NCBI RefSeq assembly: GCF_034119845.1
Contig: NZ_CP139420.1
Location: forward strand, 3,164,001-3,228,000
Direction of reading: 5' to 3'
DNA from: Flavobacterium sp. NG2
GTDB lineage: Bacteria; Bacteroidota; Bacteroidia; Flavobacteriales; Flavobacteriaceae
Length of the DNA: 64,000 nucleotides
The notes beneath the pieces were generated by a model that made no database searches, had not been told where the DNA came from, and was given only the letters and a program-made list of their open reading frames with translations. Below are positions 18,842 through 27,607 of the stretch, one piece after another. A program made the translations under genes and the position numbers. The stretch's first letter is position 1. Every line of letters starts with the position of its first letter.

Positions 18842-19426
18842 TTAAAAATCAATCCCCAAAGAAAACTGCCATACTCTATTGAATGCTTTACTTTGTTCGT
18901 ACAAATCTCCCAATCCTAAGTGGTAACGAACACCTATACTTAATCCTGAATTTGATTTTATACCCGTACCAAAATTCATTCCCCAATCGAATTTTTTAGG
19001 ATCATACTCATTATTACTACTCAAAAAACCATTACTGTATTCTTCTTTATGGGTAACTGCTAATCCTACTTGAGGACCAACTTCTAGGAAAAAATTATCA
19101 GCTGGATAAGCTTTAAACATTAATGGAATGTTTATATAATTTAATTTTTGAGTAAATTTTTCATTACCATTATTAATCACATATCCTTGTTGTGAAAACA
19201 TAATCTCTGGTTGGATAGCAAAATTATCACTTACAAATGACTCCCCATATAAACCAATGTGAAATCCATGTCTTTGATCCGTTTCTCCATCGCCATCAAA
19301 ATTGACTGCGGCTAGATTATATCCTCCTTTAATACCAACATTGGATTTTTCATTTGAAGTCTCTTGGGCAAAAAGGGCTGTAAAATGAGCGAAGCAAACT
19401 GCTAGTAAAAAAAATTTCGTTTTCAT
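18842..19426 (-). CDS. outer membrane beta-barrel protein (porin/PorT-like family)
   Basis: 194 residues. Signal peptide MKTKFFLLAVCFAHFTALFA then QET. The mature part follows the small eight-stranded barrel pattern (OMP_b-brl_2): VGIKGGYNLAAVNF, FHIGLYGESFVSDNFAIQPEI, YINIPLMFKAYPADNFFLEVGPQVG, LSIGVRYHLGLGDL, and a C-terminal Phe (FSLGIDF), the usual signal for the barrel assembly machinery. Function unknown; such barrels are abundant in Bacteroidetes. It is 25 bases downstream of the metzincin-like lipoprotein on the same strand, so probably co-transcribed. Confidence 0.88.
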   Translation of the reverse strand: MKTKFFLLAVCFAHFTALFAQETSNEKSNVGIKGGYNLAAVNFDGDGETDQRHGFHIGLYGESFVSDNFAIQPEIMFSQQGYVINNGNEKFTQKLNYINIPLMFKAYPADNFFLEVGPQVGLAVTHKEEYSNGFLSSNNEYDPKKFDWGMNFGTGIKSNSGLSIGVRYHLGLGDLYEQSKAFNRVWQFSLGIDF

Positions 19427-19451
19427 TTTTATCTATTTTAAATTTAATCAA

Positions 19452-20219
19452 TTATTTTCCTCCATTGGCTTTCAAATCAGCCAAGCATTGTGCATCTAAT
19501 TTAGGAACAGTTCCTCCTGAAATCAACCCCGAACCTGACACTGTTTCCCAATACATCAAACAGCTTTTTACATTACAATGCTTAGCATGCTCTGTATCTT
19601 CATGGTTGCTTTGCAAATTAGTCCCTAAATTGGTTAAACCCAAAATATGGCCAAATTCATGTTCAACAACAGCTGTTTCTAGTAAAGTTCGACTAGGCTT
19701 AAAAGGGCCTCCAGATAGTTTTTGAACTGTTTTTTCGTAAATAACAAAGGATGTATTACGATAAGCGGTTCCTAAAACAACTGAGCTTTCCGTACTACTA
19801 ACAGACTCACCGTCTACAAAAAATGCCCAAACGGCAATCTCGGTTGCAGAATTATAAAGTGTTCTGTTTTCTTCTTCGATAGCGATAATTTCTTGATTCG
19901 AAAAAGTTGTTTTCCCTGGAGAAGCCATGGCTCTCTTTACCACTCTAATACCATCAGGTTTGTGTATGCGTTCATTCAAAAAAGCAACAAAATTAGTAAT
20001 TGTAGTAGCATTAGGTTCATACCCCTCAACGTAAACCAACTCAATAACCATACTTTTAAATTGGTTATCAGATAATAAATCAAACGCTGAACGTCCAGTA
20101 GCTTTTTGATTATTACTTACTGGGTTTCCTCCTACAAGCTTATCAGTGGAAGCATCATTTTTAGAGCATGATACAAACAAAGTTAGAGCCGTAATCAGTA
20201 CTACAAATCCTTTTTTCAT
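19452..20219 (-). CDS. metzincin-like zinc metalloprotease lipoprotein
   Basis: 255 residues. Lipobox LFVSC gives Cys18 as the lipid anchor. The zinc motif is HEFGHILGLTNLGT (187-200): His187, Glu188 and His191 are as in HExxHxxGxxH metzincins, but the third-ligand position (197) is Asn instead of His or Asp. A candidate Met-turn follows (SCLMYW, Met222), preceded by a His/Cys-rich stretch (NHEDTEHAKHCNVKSC) that could supply another ligand. Similar Bacteroidetes lipoproteins are annotated as membrane metalloproteases. It is separated from the upstream repeat lipoprotein by a terminator. Substrate unknown. Confidence 0.82.
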   Translation of the reverse strand: MKKGFVVLITALTLFVSCSKNDASTDKLVGGNPVSNNQKATGRSAFDLLSDNQFKSMVIELVYVEGYEPNATTITNFVAFLNERIHKPDGIRVVKRAMASPGKTTFSNQEIIAIEEENRTLYNSATEIAVWAFFVDGESVSSTESSVVLGTAYRNTSFVIYEKTVQKLSGGPFKPSRTLLETAVVEHEFGHILGLTNLGTNLQSNHEDTEHAKHCNVKSCLMYWETVSGSGLISGGTVPKLDAQCLADLKANGGK

Positions 20220-20250
20220 CTTGATTTATTTTATCCTAAATTATGTTTAA

Positions 20251-20283
20251 AAAACAGCTTCTTAATAATAAAGAAGCTGTTTT
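20251..20283 (-). terminator. terminator of the repeat-lipoprotein gene
   Basis: Perfect 13-bp stem AAAACAGCTTCTT (20251-20263) with AAGAAGCTGTTTT (20271-20283), 7-base loop, 20 bases past the stop codon of the lipoprotein gene on the minus strand. A T-rich tract follows on the minus side. Confidence 0.85.
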
Positions 20284-20303
20284 ATCTTAACCGTTTTCGG
20301 TTA

Positions 20304-21341
20304 TTAAATTTGTTTCAACACTAAGCTAATAGCAGCATTCGTTGAGCTTTGTAAGGTAATCGTTGAACTCGTAAAACTAACTACTTTCCATGTATTATTC
20401 AACAAATTAAAATTAGCGTTTCCTGTAAAATTCAATTGCAAGAACACATCTGTTTGAGAACTAACAGCATAAGTTCCATTAACCGTTGTAACTACTAGAT
20501 TAGTTGCTTTAATTTTATAATCATTAGTGAAATCAATAGTAAAATCTTTATAGTCATTAGCGGTATCTACTCCTAATTTTACATATGATTGTACTTTAAA
20601 AGCTCCATCAACCAATATTTTTTCTAATCGTTTTGCATTTTCTTTGGCTGCATCTTTAGCATCATCTTTAGCAGTACATTCATTTATACTTGATTGCAAT
20701 TGGGCATTACTCGAAATTGTAGCCTTAGTATTATCACTATATTTTATCGAAATTGGATATTTTAATGAAAATAACACATCACTACTCGTATTATTCATAT
20801 AGGCATATAATTCTTCTTTGGATTGAATCACTACACTTCCAGTTTGCTCAAAAGTCAAACTATACGTTAAAATGGTAATAGGAAATTCAAAATTGACACA
20901 AGAAATTGCAGCTTTCCCCTCATTTTCAGCTGTTGTGCAAGCATTAATAATTGCATTGTACTCTGTTTGATTGTTAACAGTTACTTCTGAGTAATTGCTT
21001 GTTTTAACTTTTATTGGAAAATTAAACACAACAGTATCTTGATCATCATTATATGTTCCTAAAATAGAAATCACTTGTTGGTAATCTAATTGACTTAACA
21101 AAGTTACATTGATACCATTTACTTTAGCCGTTGCTGGCAAGACGATTGATGAACAAGAGGCTCCATCTAAGAAATCATCAAAAGAACCATCATACATAGA
21201 CACTCTTTTAATATTTGTAGCAGTAGTTGAATTTACTGAATTTGGATTTTCACCTTGTACTTCATCTACTTCGCTTTGGCATGATGTGAAACCTAATACG
21301 GCTAATAATGCCATTCCTGTAATAATTCTTAACTTTTTCAT
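20304..21341 (-). CDS. lipoprotein with internal repeats, predicted ECF sigma regulon member
   Basis: 345 residues from the ATG at 21341; the frame also has a TTG three codons upstream. Lipobox GFTSC makes Cys21 the anchor. After a Ser/Thr/Asn linker, the body holds repeated units that start with an aromatic-Pro-Ile strand and end with a helix: FNFPIKVK...YNAIINAC, FEFPITIL...LYAYM, and LKYPISIK...LQSSINEC, with a related unit before them (SSIVLPATAKV...QQVISIL). The C-terminal 100 residues (KVQSYVKLGVDTANDY onward) look like a separate lipocalin-like beta domain. Function unknown. Divergent from the ECF sigma gene and preceded by the same promoter element as fecR. Confidence 0.8.
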   Translation of the reverse strand: MKKLRIITGMALLAVLGFTSCQSEVDEVQGENPNSVNSTTATNIKRVSMYDGSFDDFLDGASCSSIVLPATAKVNGINVTLLSQLDYQQVISILGTYNDDQDTVVFNFPIKVKTSNYSEVTVNNQTEYNAIINACTTAENEGKAAISCVNFEFPITILTYSLTFEQTGSVVIQSKEELYAYMNNTSSDVLFSLKYPISIKYSDNTKATISSNAQLQSSINECTAKDDAKDAAKENAKRLEKILVDGAFKVQSYVKLGVDTANDYKDFTIDFTNDYKIKATNLVVTTVNGTYAVSSQTDVFLQLNFTGNANFNLLNNTWKVVSFTSSTITLQSSTNAAISLVLKQI

Positions 21342-21403
21342 AATTTTCAAATTTAATGTTTTTATTTTTTTATTGAGTCTTATTTAGTAACCCTTTCTGT
21401 TAG

Positions 21404-21432
21404 TAAGACAACCAATATTTATTTTACCCTAC
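21404..21432 (-). promoter_or_regulatory. predicted ECF sigma promoter of the repeat lipoprotein
   Basis: On the minus strand: GTAGGGTAA (21432-21424), 11 bases, GTTGTCTTA (21412-21404). The same two 9-base boxes with the same 11-base gap precede fecR. The element is 62 bases before the lipoprotein start. A housekeeping-type TAAATTTG at 21348-21355 just before the start codon is a weaker alternative. Confidence 0.75.
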
Positions 21433-21601
21433 CCTACTTTTAAAAAAAAGTATATAAAAAAACCAAAAAACAAATAACCAACTAATTATCAAAACCTTAC
21501 ACCCGCACTTTATTTTATACAAATGGAAAAAAAATAATATCAACACCAGCTATCTAAAAAATAATTTACTTTTACCAATATAAAAACCCAAACCTTCCCT
21601 A

Positions 21602-22117
21602 ATGAACGAAGAAAAAATAAGTCTTTGTGAAGAACAACATTTTAATGACTTTTATATCAAAAATGTCCAATCTGCAACCAATTTTGCTTACTATAAATGT
21701 GGTGATAGTGATGCAGCATTGGATTTGGTACAAGATGCCTTTACAAAAATCTGGGAAAACTGCGCTCAAATTGATTTTAATAAAGTCAAGACTTACTTAT
21801 TAACGACTGTCAATAATTTATTCTTGAATACCATCAAGCATAAAAAGGTAGTTTTTCAATATGAAAAAGAAGTTCCTAATTTAGACATCACCAATCAAAA
21901 TCCTGAATACTTATTAGAAGAAGAAGAATTCAAACTAAAACTTCAAAATGCTATTGCTTCCTTAAGTGAATCACAACGCGAAGTTTTCTTGATGAATCGA
22001 ATTGAAGGAAAAAAATACCGTGAAATAGCGGAACTACTTGATATTTCACAAAAAGCCGTCGAAAAAAGAATGTCAGCAGCATTAAAAATCCTGAAATCAC
22101 AAGTCGATAACATCTAA
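21602..22117 (+). CDS. ECF RNA polymerase sigma factor (FecI-type)
   Basis: 171 residues with sigma region 2 (ATNFAYYKCGDSDAALDLVQ, DAFTKIWENC, about 26-65) and region 4 (LSESQREVFLMNRIEGKKYR, EIAELLDISQKAVEKRMSAAL, about 120-163), the short two-region form of extracytoplasmic-function sigma factors. Followed by a FecR anti-sigma gene and a TonB-dependent receptor with an N-terminal signalling domain, the standard trans-envelope signalling trio of Bacteroidetes. It should be released when the receptor binds its ligand. Its own promoter is not clear. Confidence 0.95.
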   Translation: MNEEKISLCEEQHFNDFYIKNVQSATNFAYYKCGDSDAALDLVQDAFTKIWENCAQIDFNKVKTYLLTTVNNLFLNTIKHKKVVFQYEKEVPNLDITNQNPEYLLEEEEFKLKLQNAIASLSESQREVFLMNRIEGKKYREIAELLDISQKAVEKRMSAALKILKSQVDNI

Positions 22118-22133
22118 TTATTAAATTTATAAA

Positions 22134-22162
22134 GTAGGGTAATTCTAATTTGAGTTGTCTTA
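22134..22162 (+). promoter_or_regulatory. predicted ECF sigma promoter of fecR and the receptor gene
   Basis: GTAGGGTAA (22134-22142), 11 bases, GTTGTCTTA (22154-22162), located in the sigma-fecR spacer 20 bases before the fecR ATG. Box sequence and spacing are identical to the element in front of the divergent lipoprotein, which supports recognition by the neighbouring ECF sigma factor and positive feedback on fecR and the receptor. Confidence 0.78.
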
Positions 22163-22181
22163 TCAGTATAACGTTTCAATT

Positions 22182-23090
22182 ATGGAAAATGATAAAAAAA
22201 TACTAAAATGGCTTAATGGCGAACTTTCGAGCCAAGAAATCGAGGAGTTAAAAAAATCCCCCGATTTTAAAACATTCGAAAAAATAGCCCATTACAGTTC
22301 CCATCTACAAACACCAACAGTAGATGCTAAGGAAGCTTTGGCCGCATTTCAAGCTCGTGATAAAAACAAGAAATCTAAAGTGATTCCTCTGAACCTTACA
22401 AGATGGTTTCAAGTGGCAGCAGCACTTTTTATCGTTTTGACATCGGCATATTTCTTATGGAATAATAGTCCAACTACCTTTGAAACACAAATAGCACAAA
22501 CACAAACCTTTCAGTTACCAGATGACTCTGAAGTGATTTTGAACGCTGCTTCTAAAATTAGTTTTAAGAAAAACGATTGGGACGAAAAACGCGATTTGGA
22601 GTTAGAAGGTGAAGCTTATTTTTTGGTACAAAAAGGAAAGACTTTTAGTGTCAAAACCGTTGACGGAATCGTAAAAGTTTTAGGGACGCATTTCAATGTA
22701 AAACAACGCGACAACTATTTTGAAGTTCGTTGTTACGAGGGTTTAGTAAGTGTGACTCATAATAATGAAACCGTAAAATTACCTCCTAGAAAAACATTTA
22801 GATTAATTAATAATCAAATTGAAAACGTAGCCGATTTTGAAGCTAACGCTCCATCTTGGCTACAAAAAGAATCTAGTTTTGATCGCATTCCGTTAATTCA
22901 AGTAATTAATGAATTAGAGAGACAATATGGTCTTAAAATCAATACAAAAGACATTAATACGGATTCACTATTTACAGGAACTTTTACACATACAAACGAA
23001 AAAACCGCATTAGACGCTATCACAATTCCATTACAAATACGTTATAAAATAGAAGGTAAAACCGTTATATTTTACAAAAATGCAAACTAA
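22182..23090 (+). CDS. FecR-type anti-sigma factor
   Basis: 302 residues from the ATG at 22182; an in-frame TTG at 22155 lies inside the predicted promoter and is unlikely. The cytosolic N-terminus (1-72) contains the Trp-rich anti-sigma part (ILKWLNGELSSQE), then one membrane segment (about 74-93, QVAAALFIVLTSAYFLW) and a periplasmic FecR domain with FQLPDDSEVILNAASKISF, LEGEAYFLVQKGKTFSV and VLGTHFNVKQR. A C-terminal DUF4974/STN-like domain follows (IPLIQVINELERQYGL). Senses the receptor state and holds the sigma factor. Overlaps the receptor gene by 11 bases. Confidence 0.94.
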   Translation: MENDKKILKWLNGELSSQEIEELKKSPDFKTFEKIAHYSSHLQTPTVDAKEALAAFQARDKNKKSKVIPLNLTRWFQVAAALFIVLTSAYFLWNNSPTTFETQIAQTQTFQLPDDSEVILNAASKISFKKNDWDEKRDLELEGEAYFLVQKGKTFSVKTVDGIVKVLGTHFNVKQRDNYFEVRCYEGLVSVTHNNETVKLPPRKTFRLINNQIENVADFEANAPSWLQKESSFDRIPLIQVINELERQYGLKINTKDINTDSLFTGTFTHTNEKTALDAITIPLQIRYKIEGKTVIFYKNAN

Positions 23091-25608
23091 AAAATGGCTC
23101 ATTTGTGTACTTTTCCTTCTCGGAATTTCGAGTTATGGACAAAAAAACACTGCTAAAATAGCATTAGAAAACTACTTAAAACAAATTGAACAACAGTTTG
23201 ATGTGAAGTTTTCCTATGCCGTTTCGGATGTTGCTAATATCAAAATTCAAAAACCAAATACAGGTCTTACTATAGCGCAAACTATAGATTATTTGAATGC
23301 CAACAGCTTACTTAATTTCAAGGCATTAGACTCCCGCTATATCACCGTTTCTGTTGCTAATAAAACCATTTCTTTCTGTGGTGAAATTGTTGCTTCTGAC
23401 ACAAATAATCCTTTATCGGGTGCTTCTATTATTTTAGGAAACACCTTAAAGGGAACTACTAATTCCAAAGGAGTTTTCAATCTATCAAATGTGGATTTAA
23501 ATGCCTACCTAATTATTTCTTACTTAGGCTATGAAAGCCAACAAATCGCTGCTAAAGATTTTTTTTCAACTTCTAACGTTTGTAAAAACATCTTTCTAAA
23601 ACCTACTAAGGAAGAACTAAATCCTGTTTTAATCAATACCTATCTTACTCCCGGTTTACAAAAATTCACCGATGGAAGCATTGTACTTACCACTAAGAAA
23701 TTCGAAATTTTACCAGGACTCATACAACCTGATGTTTTACAATCTATCCAAGTATTACCCGGAATTGAAAGCACGAACGAAAGCATAGCCAACATCAATG
23801 TCCGCGGAGGAACGAATGACCAAAACTTAACGCTTTGGGACAATATTAAAATGTATCATTCAGGTCATTTTTTTGGCTTAATTTCAGCTTACAATCCTAA
23901 TCTTACCGAAAAAGTTATTGTGACAAAAAACGGAACAAGTGCCGAATTCAGCGACGGCGTTTCAAGTACTATTTCCATGTTTACCAAAAATGAACTGAGC
24001 ACCAAATTTTCTGGTGGAGCAGGAATTAATCTTATTGATGCCGATGTTTTTTTAGAAATTCCTTTGGCAAAAAAATGGTCAGTACACCTTTCTGGACGTC
24101 GTTCTATCACGGATGCGCTGAACACACCAACCTTTTCAAACTATTACAAAAGAAGTTTTCAAGACACTGAAATTAACAACAACCTAAACGCTGATGCTAA
24201 ATCAGATTTTTATTTTTATGATTATACTGCCAAATTACTATTCGATTTGAACGAAAATCATCAATTAAGAGCCAATATTATCGGAATTAACAATGCCCTA
24301 GACTATAACGAATTTCAGGATGACCAAAACAATTCAGAAGCTAAATCAAGCTTTTTAGGACAAAAAAACCTCGGTGCTGGTGCGCAGTGGAACGCAAAAT
24401 GGACTGACAAATGGACGTCCAACTTCAACACCTATTATTCAAAATATAATATCAACTCAAGAGATTATCGATTCCTAAACGATCAGTTATTGACCGAAGC
24501 CAATGAAGTTTTAGAAACGGGAGCTAAAGTCAATATCAAATACAAGCCTAAAGAACAACTTCAGCTTTTGGCAGGATATCAAATCACCGAAACAGGAATG
24601 CTGAATCAAACCACGGTTAGCGCTCCGTCTTACTCTAGTACAAAGAAAACCGTACTGATTAACCAAGCTGTTTTTACCGAAGCTGAATTCCGCAACAACC
24701 GTACTTTTTTAAGACTGGGAATGCGATTTAATTATTTTCAAAAATTCCGTAAATTACTTTTTGAACCTCGAATCAATTTAAGGCAAGAACTTTCCAATCA
24801 TTGGGCTTTAAAACTAGAGGGAGAATTCAAAAACCAAACTACGACACAAATCATTGACTTTGAAGATGATTTTTTGGGAGTTGAAAAAAGACGTTGGGTA
24901 TTGGTAAACAATACCACAATTCCAATTGCTACAAGCAAACAAACTTCCTTTGGAATCGAATTTAAAAAGAAAACATTCAGCATTGACCTAACGGGTTTTT
25001 ACAAAATTGTTGAAGGGATTACAGCTTCTAATCAAGGCTTTTATAACAATTTCCAATATAAAAATGCACATGGTAGTTATACCGCCAAAGGAATTGAATT
25101 TTTAACCAACAAAACAACATCCAATTATAGTATTTGGACAAGTTATACCTTGAGCAAAAACGACTATGAATTTGATAGTTTTACACCACCAAGTTTCCCC
25201 AATAATGTAGACATTCGCCATTCGGTGACTTTTGGTTTTAATTACAATGTAATGCAAAACCTAAGCTTATCTATTGGTGGAATCTGGAGAAACGGTCATC
25301 CATATACACAACCCGTTTCTGGAAGTGAAACTACTAAATCAGGTAACACAACGATTGTCAATTATGATAATCCAAACAGCAGTAATCTCGATGATTTCAA
25401 AAGGTTAGACGCATCAATCAGTTATAAATTCCCTATTTCCGCTTCCGCAAAAGGAATTCTCCGTGCAGGAATTATCAATTTGACCAATGAAGAAAATATC
25501 ATTAATCGCTATTATCGTGTGGATCAATCCAATACTGATAAAGCAGTCGAAGTCAACAATACATCCTTAGGCTTGACGCCAAATGTTAGTTTCAGAGTCA
25601 ATTTCTAA
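23080..25608 (+). CDS. TonB-dependent receptor with STN signalling domain
   Basis: 842 residues. Signal peptide ends near ISSYGQ (about 20). Order: secretin/TonB N-terminal (STN) domain about 25-92 (QFDVKFSYAVSDVANIKIQ), carboxypeptidase-D regulatory-like repeat about 97-175 (TNNPLSGASIILGNTLKGTT), plug about 200-320 (VLPGIESTNESIANINVRGG) and a barrel to the C-terminal Phe (VSFRVNF). The STN domain and upstream ECF/FecR pair make this a signalling transducer. No susD-like partner is adjacent, so a nutrient-glycan role is not supported; iron-complex, peptide or other ligands are possible. The ligand cannot be read from sequence. Confidence 0.95.
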   Translation: MQTKKWLICVLFLLGISSYGQKNTAKIALENYLKQIEQQFDVKFSYAVSDVANIKIQKPNTGLTIAQTIDYLNANSLLNFKALDSRYITVSVANKTISFCGEIVASDTNNPLSGASIILGNTLKGTTNSKGVFNLSNVDLNAYLIISYLGYESQQIAAKDFFSTSNVCKNIFLKPTKEELNPVLINTYLTPGLQKFTDGSIVLTTKKFEILPGLIQPDVLQSIQVLPGIESTNESIANINVRGGTNDQNLTLWDNIKMYHSGHFFGLISAYNPNLTEKVIVTKNGTSAEFSDGVSSTISMFTKNELSTKFSGGAGINLIDADVFLEIPLAKKWSVHLSGRRSITDALNTPTFSNYYKRSFQDTEINNNLNADAKSDFYFYDYTAKLLFDLNENHQLRANIIGINNALDYNEFQDDQNNSEAKSSFLGQKNLGAGAQWNAKWTDKWTSNFNTYYSKYNINSRDYRFLNDQLLTEANEVLETGAKVNIKYKPKEQLQLLAGYQITETGMLNQTTVSAPSYSSTKKTVLINQAVFTEAEFRNNRTFLRLGMRFNYFQKFRKLLFEPRINLRQELSNHWALKLEGEFKNQTTTQIIDFEDDFLGVEKRRWVLVNNTTIPIATSKQTSFGIEFKKKTFSIDLTGFYKIVEGITASNQGFYNNFQYKNAHGSYTAKGIEFLTNKTTSNYSIWTSYTLSKNDYEFDSFTPPSFPNNVDIRHSVTFGFNYNVMQNLSLSIGGIWRNGHPYTQPVSGSETTKSGNTTIVNYDNPNSSNLDDFKRLDASISYKFPISASAKGILRAGIINLTNEENIINRYYRVDQSNTDKAVEVNNTSLGLTPNVSFRVNF

Positions 25609-25837
25609 GTCTTTTTTTCAAAAATTAGTTAAGTTTTTATAAGCTATGATTTACTATGTAAAGCATTACGCCTTTATTCTCTCTAAAAAGCTATGTCCCT
25701 ATCTGTTTTAAAAATCATCACCAAATTAAATTAATATTAGCAAAATAATTTTATAAAAATATTAGGAACAAAATAGTTCTAATAATGTAAATTGGCACAT
25801 TGATTGTTAATTAGACCACAGATTTTAAAACTACAAT

Positions 25838-27391
25838 ATGGACAAAATAAAAATATTATGGGTTGATGATGAAATTGATTATCTCAAGCCACACATCCTT
25901 TTTTTAGAGAAAAAAAATTATAGTGTAACCACATGTAACAACGGTCGTGACGCGATTGAAATATTTGAAAGCGAAAATTTTGACATCGTATTCCTAGACG
26001 AAAATATGCCTGGAATGAGCGGCCTTGAAACCCTTTCAGAAATGAAAGAAAAAAAATCGGCTGTGCCAATGATTATGATTACCAAAAGCGAAGAGGAATA
26101 TATTATGGAGGAAGCCATAGGTTCTAAAATCGCTGATTATCTAATCAAACCCGTGAATCCAAACCAGATTTTATTGAGTTTAAAAAAGAATCTAGACCAT
26201 TCTCGACTAATAACTGAAAAAACAACACTCGATTATCAAAAAGAGTTTCGTAAGATTTCGATGGAAATGGCTATGGTCAACTCATACGAAGACTGGATTG
26301 AATTGTATAAAAAATTGATTTTTTGGGAACTCAAACTCGAAAACATCAACGACCAAGCGATGACTGAAATTTTGGAATCTCAAAAAATGGAAGCCAATTC
26401 ACAATTCGGAAAATTCATTGAACGCAATTATGAAGATTGGTTTGAGCCAAAAGCAGATAAACCTATTCAGTCACATACTCTTTTTAAAGAATTAGTTGTA
26501 CCAGAATTAGTCAAAAAAGACAAGCCCGTACTTTTTGTAGTAATTGACAACTTGCGTTACGACCAATGGAAAGTGTTTGAAGATGTCGTTGCAAATTACT
26601 ATAAGCTAGAAAAAGAAGTGCCTTATTACTCTATTCTTCCTACTGCCACTCAATACGCACGAAATGCTATATTCTCTGGCTTATTGCCATTAGAGATGGA
26701 AAAAAAGTTTCCGCAATACTGGAAAAATGACCCTGAGGAAGGAGGAAAAAACCTTTATGAAGCCGAGTTTCTAACAGCACAATTAAAACGTTTAGGACTT
26801 AATATTACTGAGGATTATTTCAAAATCACCAATTTAGCAGCAGGAAAAAAACTAGCCGAAAACTTCAAAGCTTTAAAAAACAACGACTTGGTTACCGTAG
26901 TATACAACTTTGTTGACATGCTTTCACACGCTAAAACAGAAATGGATGTAGTCAAAGAATTAGCTTCTGATGACAAAGCTTATCGTTCTTTAACATTAAG
27001 TTGGTTCAAGAATTCGCCTTTGTTAGAAATCATTCAACAGGCACAATTATTAGGATTCAAATTGGTTTTAACAACTGATCATGGTACCATCAATGTGCGT
27101 AATCCATCTAAAGTTGTAGGTGACAAAAACACCAGTTTGAATTTAAGATACAAAACAGGACGTAGTCTTACTTACGAAAGTAAAGATGTTTATGCAGTAA
27201 AAGACCCAAGAAAAATCGGTTTGCCTATTATAAATATGACAAGTTCTTATATTTTTGCTAAAAATGATTTGTTCTTGGCTTATGTAAACAATTACAACCA
27301 TTATGTAGGGTATTATAAAAACACCTATCAACACGGAGGAATTTCATTAGAAGAAATGATTATTCCTTGTTTGGTTTTTAATCCTAAATAA
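25838..27391 (+). CDS. porX: PorX, type IX secretion response regulator with PglZ/alkaline-phosphatase-like domain
   Basis: 517 residues. Receiver domain 1-120 with Asp10/Asp11, phospho-acceptor Asp54 (FLDENMPG) and Lys104 (LIKPVNP), then a helical bundle and an alkaline-phosphatase-superfamily domain from about 225 with metal/nucleophile motifs VVIDNLRYDQW (Asp237), LPTATQYARNA (Thr269/Thr271), FVDMLSHAK and LTTDHGT. This is the PorX architecture; PorX works with the histidine kinase PorY and the ECF sigma SigP to control type IX secretion genes, and its C-terminal domain is a zinc phosphodiesterase. No T9SS structural genes are adjacent. Phrase repeats separate it from tsaE. Confidence 0.95.
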   Translation: MDKIKILWVDDEIDYLKPHILFLEKKNYSVTTCNNGRDAIEIFESENFDIVFLDENMPGMSGLETLSEMKEKKSAVPMIMITKSEEEYIMEEAIGSKIADYLIKPVNPNQILLSLKKNLDHSRLITEKTTLDYQKEFRKISMEMAMVNSYEDWIELYKKLIFWELKLENINDQAMTEILESQKMEANSQFGKFIERNYEDWFEPKADKPIQSHTLFKELVVPELVKKDKPVLFVVIDNLRYDQWKVFEDVVANYYKLEKEVPYYSILPTATQYARNAIFSGLLPLEMEKKFPQYWKNDPEEGGKNLYEAEFLTAQLKRLGLNITEDYFKITNLAAGKKLAENFKALKNNDLVTVVYNFVDMLSHAKTEMDVVKELASDDKAYRSLTLSWFKNSPLLEIIQQAQLLGFKLVLTTDHGTINVRNPSKVVGDKNTSLNLRYKTGRSLTYESKDVYAVKDPRKIGLPIINMTSSYIFAKNDLFLAYVNNYNHYVGYYKNTYQHGGISLEEMIIPCLVFNPK

Positions 27392-27411
27392 TCATTTTGA
27401 CTTTTAAAAAA

Positions 27412-27586
27412 AGTAGCCACAAATTACACGAATTGGCACAAATTATTTTAAATTAAAATGTAATTACACTAATTAGTTTATTTAAAATCGATCAGTAAAA
27501 TAGATATTTGTGTAATTATTTAAGGTTTCTGAATTTGTGATAATTTGTGCAATTTGTGTCAAAAAAAAAACCACTTATTTCGTGGC
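27412..27586. repeat. phrase-repeat spacer between porX and tsaE
   Basis: Starts with GCCACAAATTACACGAATTG and GCACAAATTA (27412-27441) and closes with TAATTTGTGCAATTTGTGTC (27541-27560) and CACTTATTTCGTGGC (27572-27586). The outer GCCAC/GTGGC and inner TAATTTGTGC/GCACAAATTA pair as inverted repeats. Same phrase family as at 15.4, 37.1 and 56.4 kb. Confidence 0.7.
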
Positions 27587-27607
27587 AAAAACTTATAAAA
27601 AACTAAA

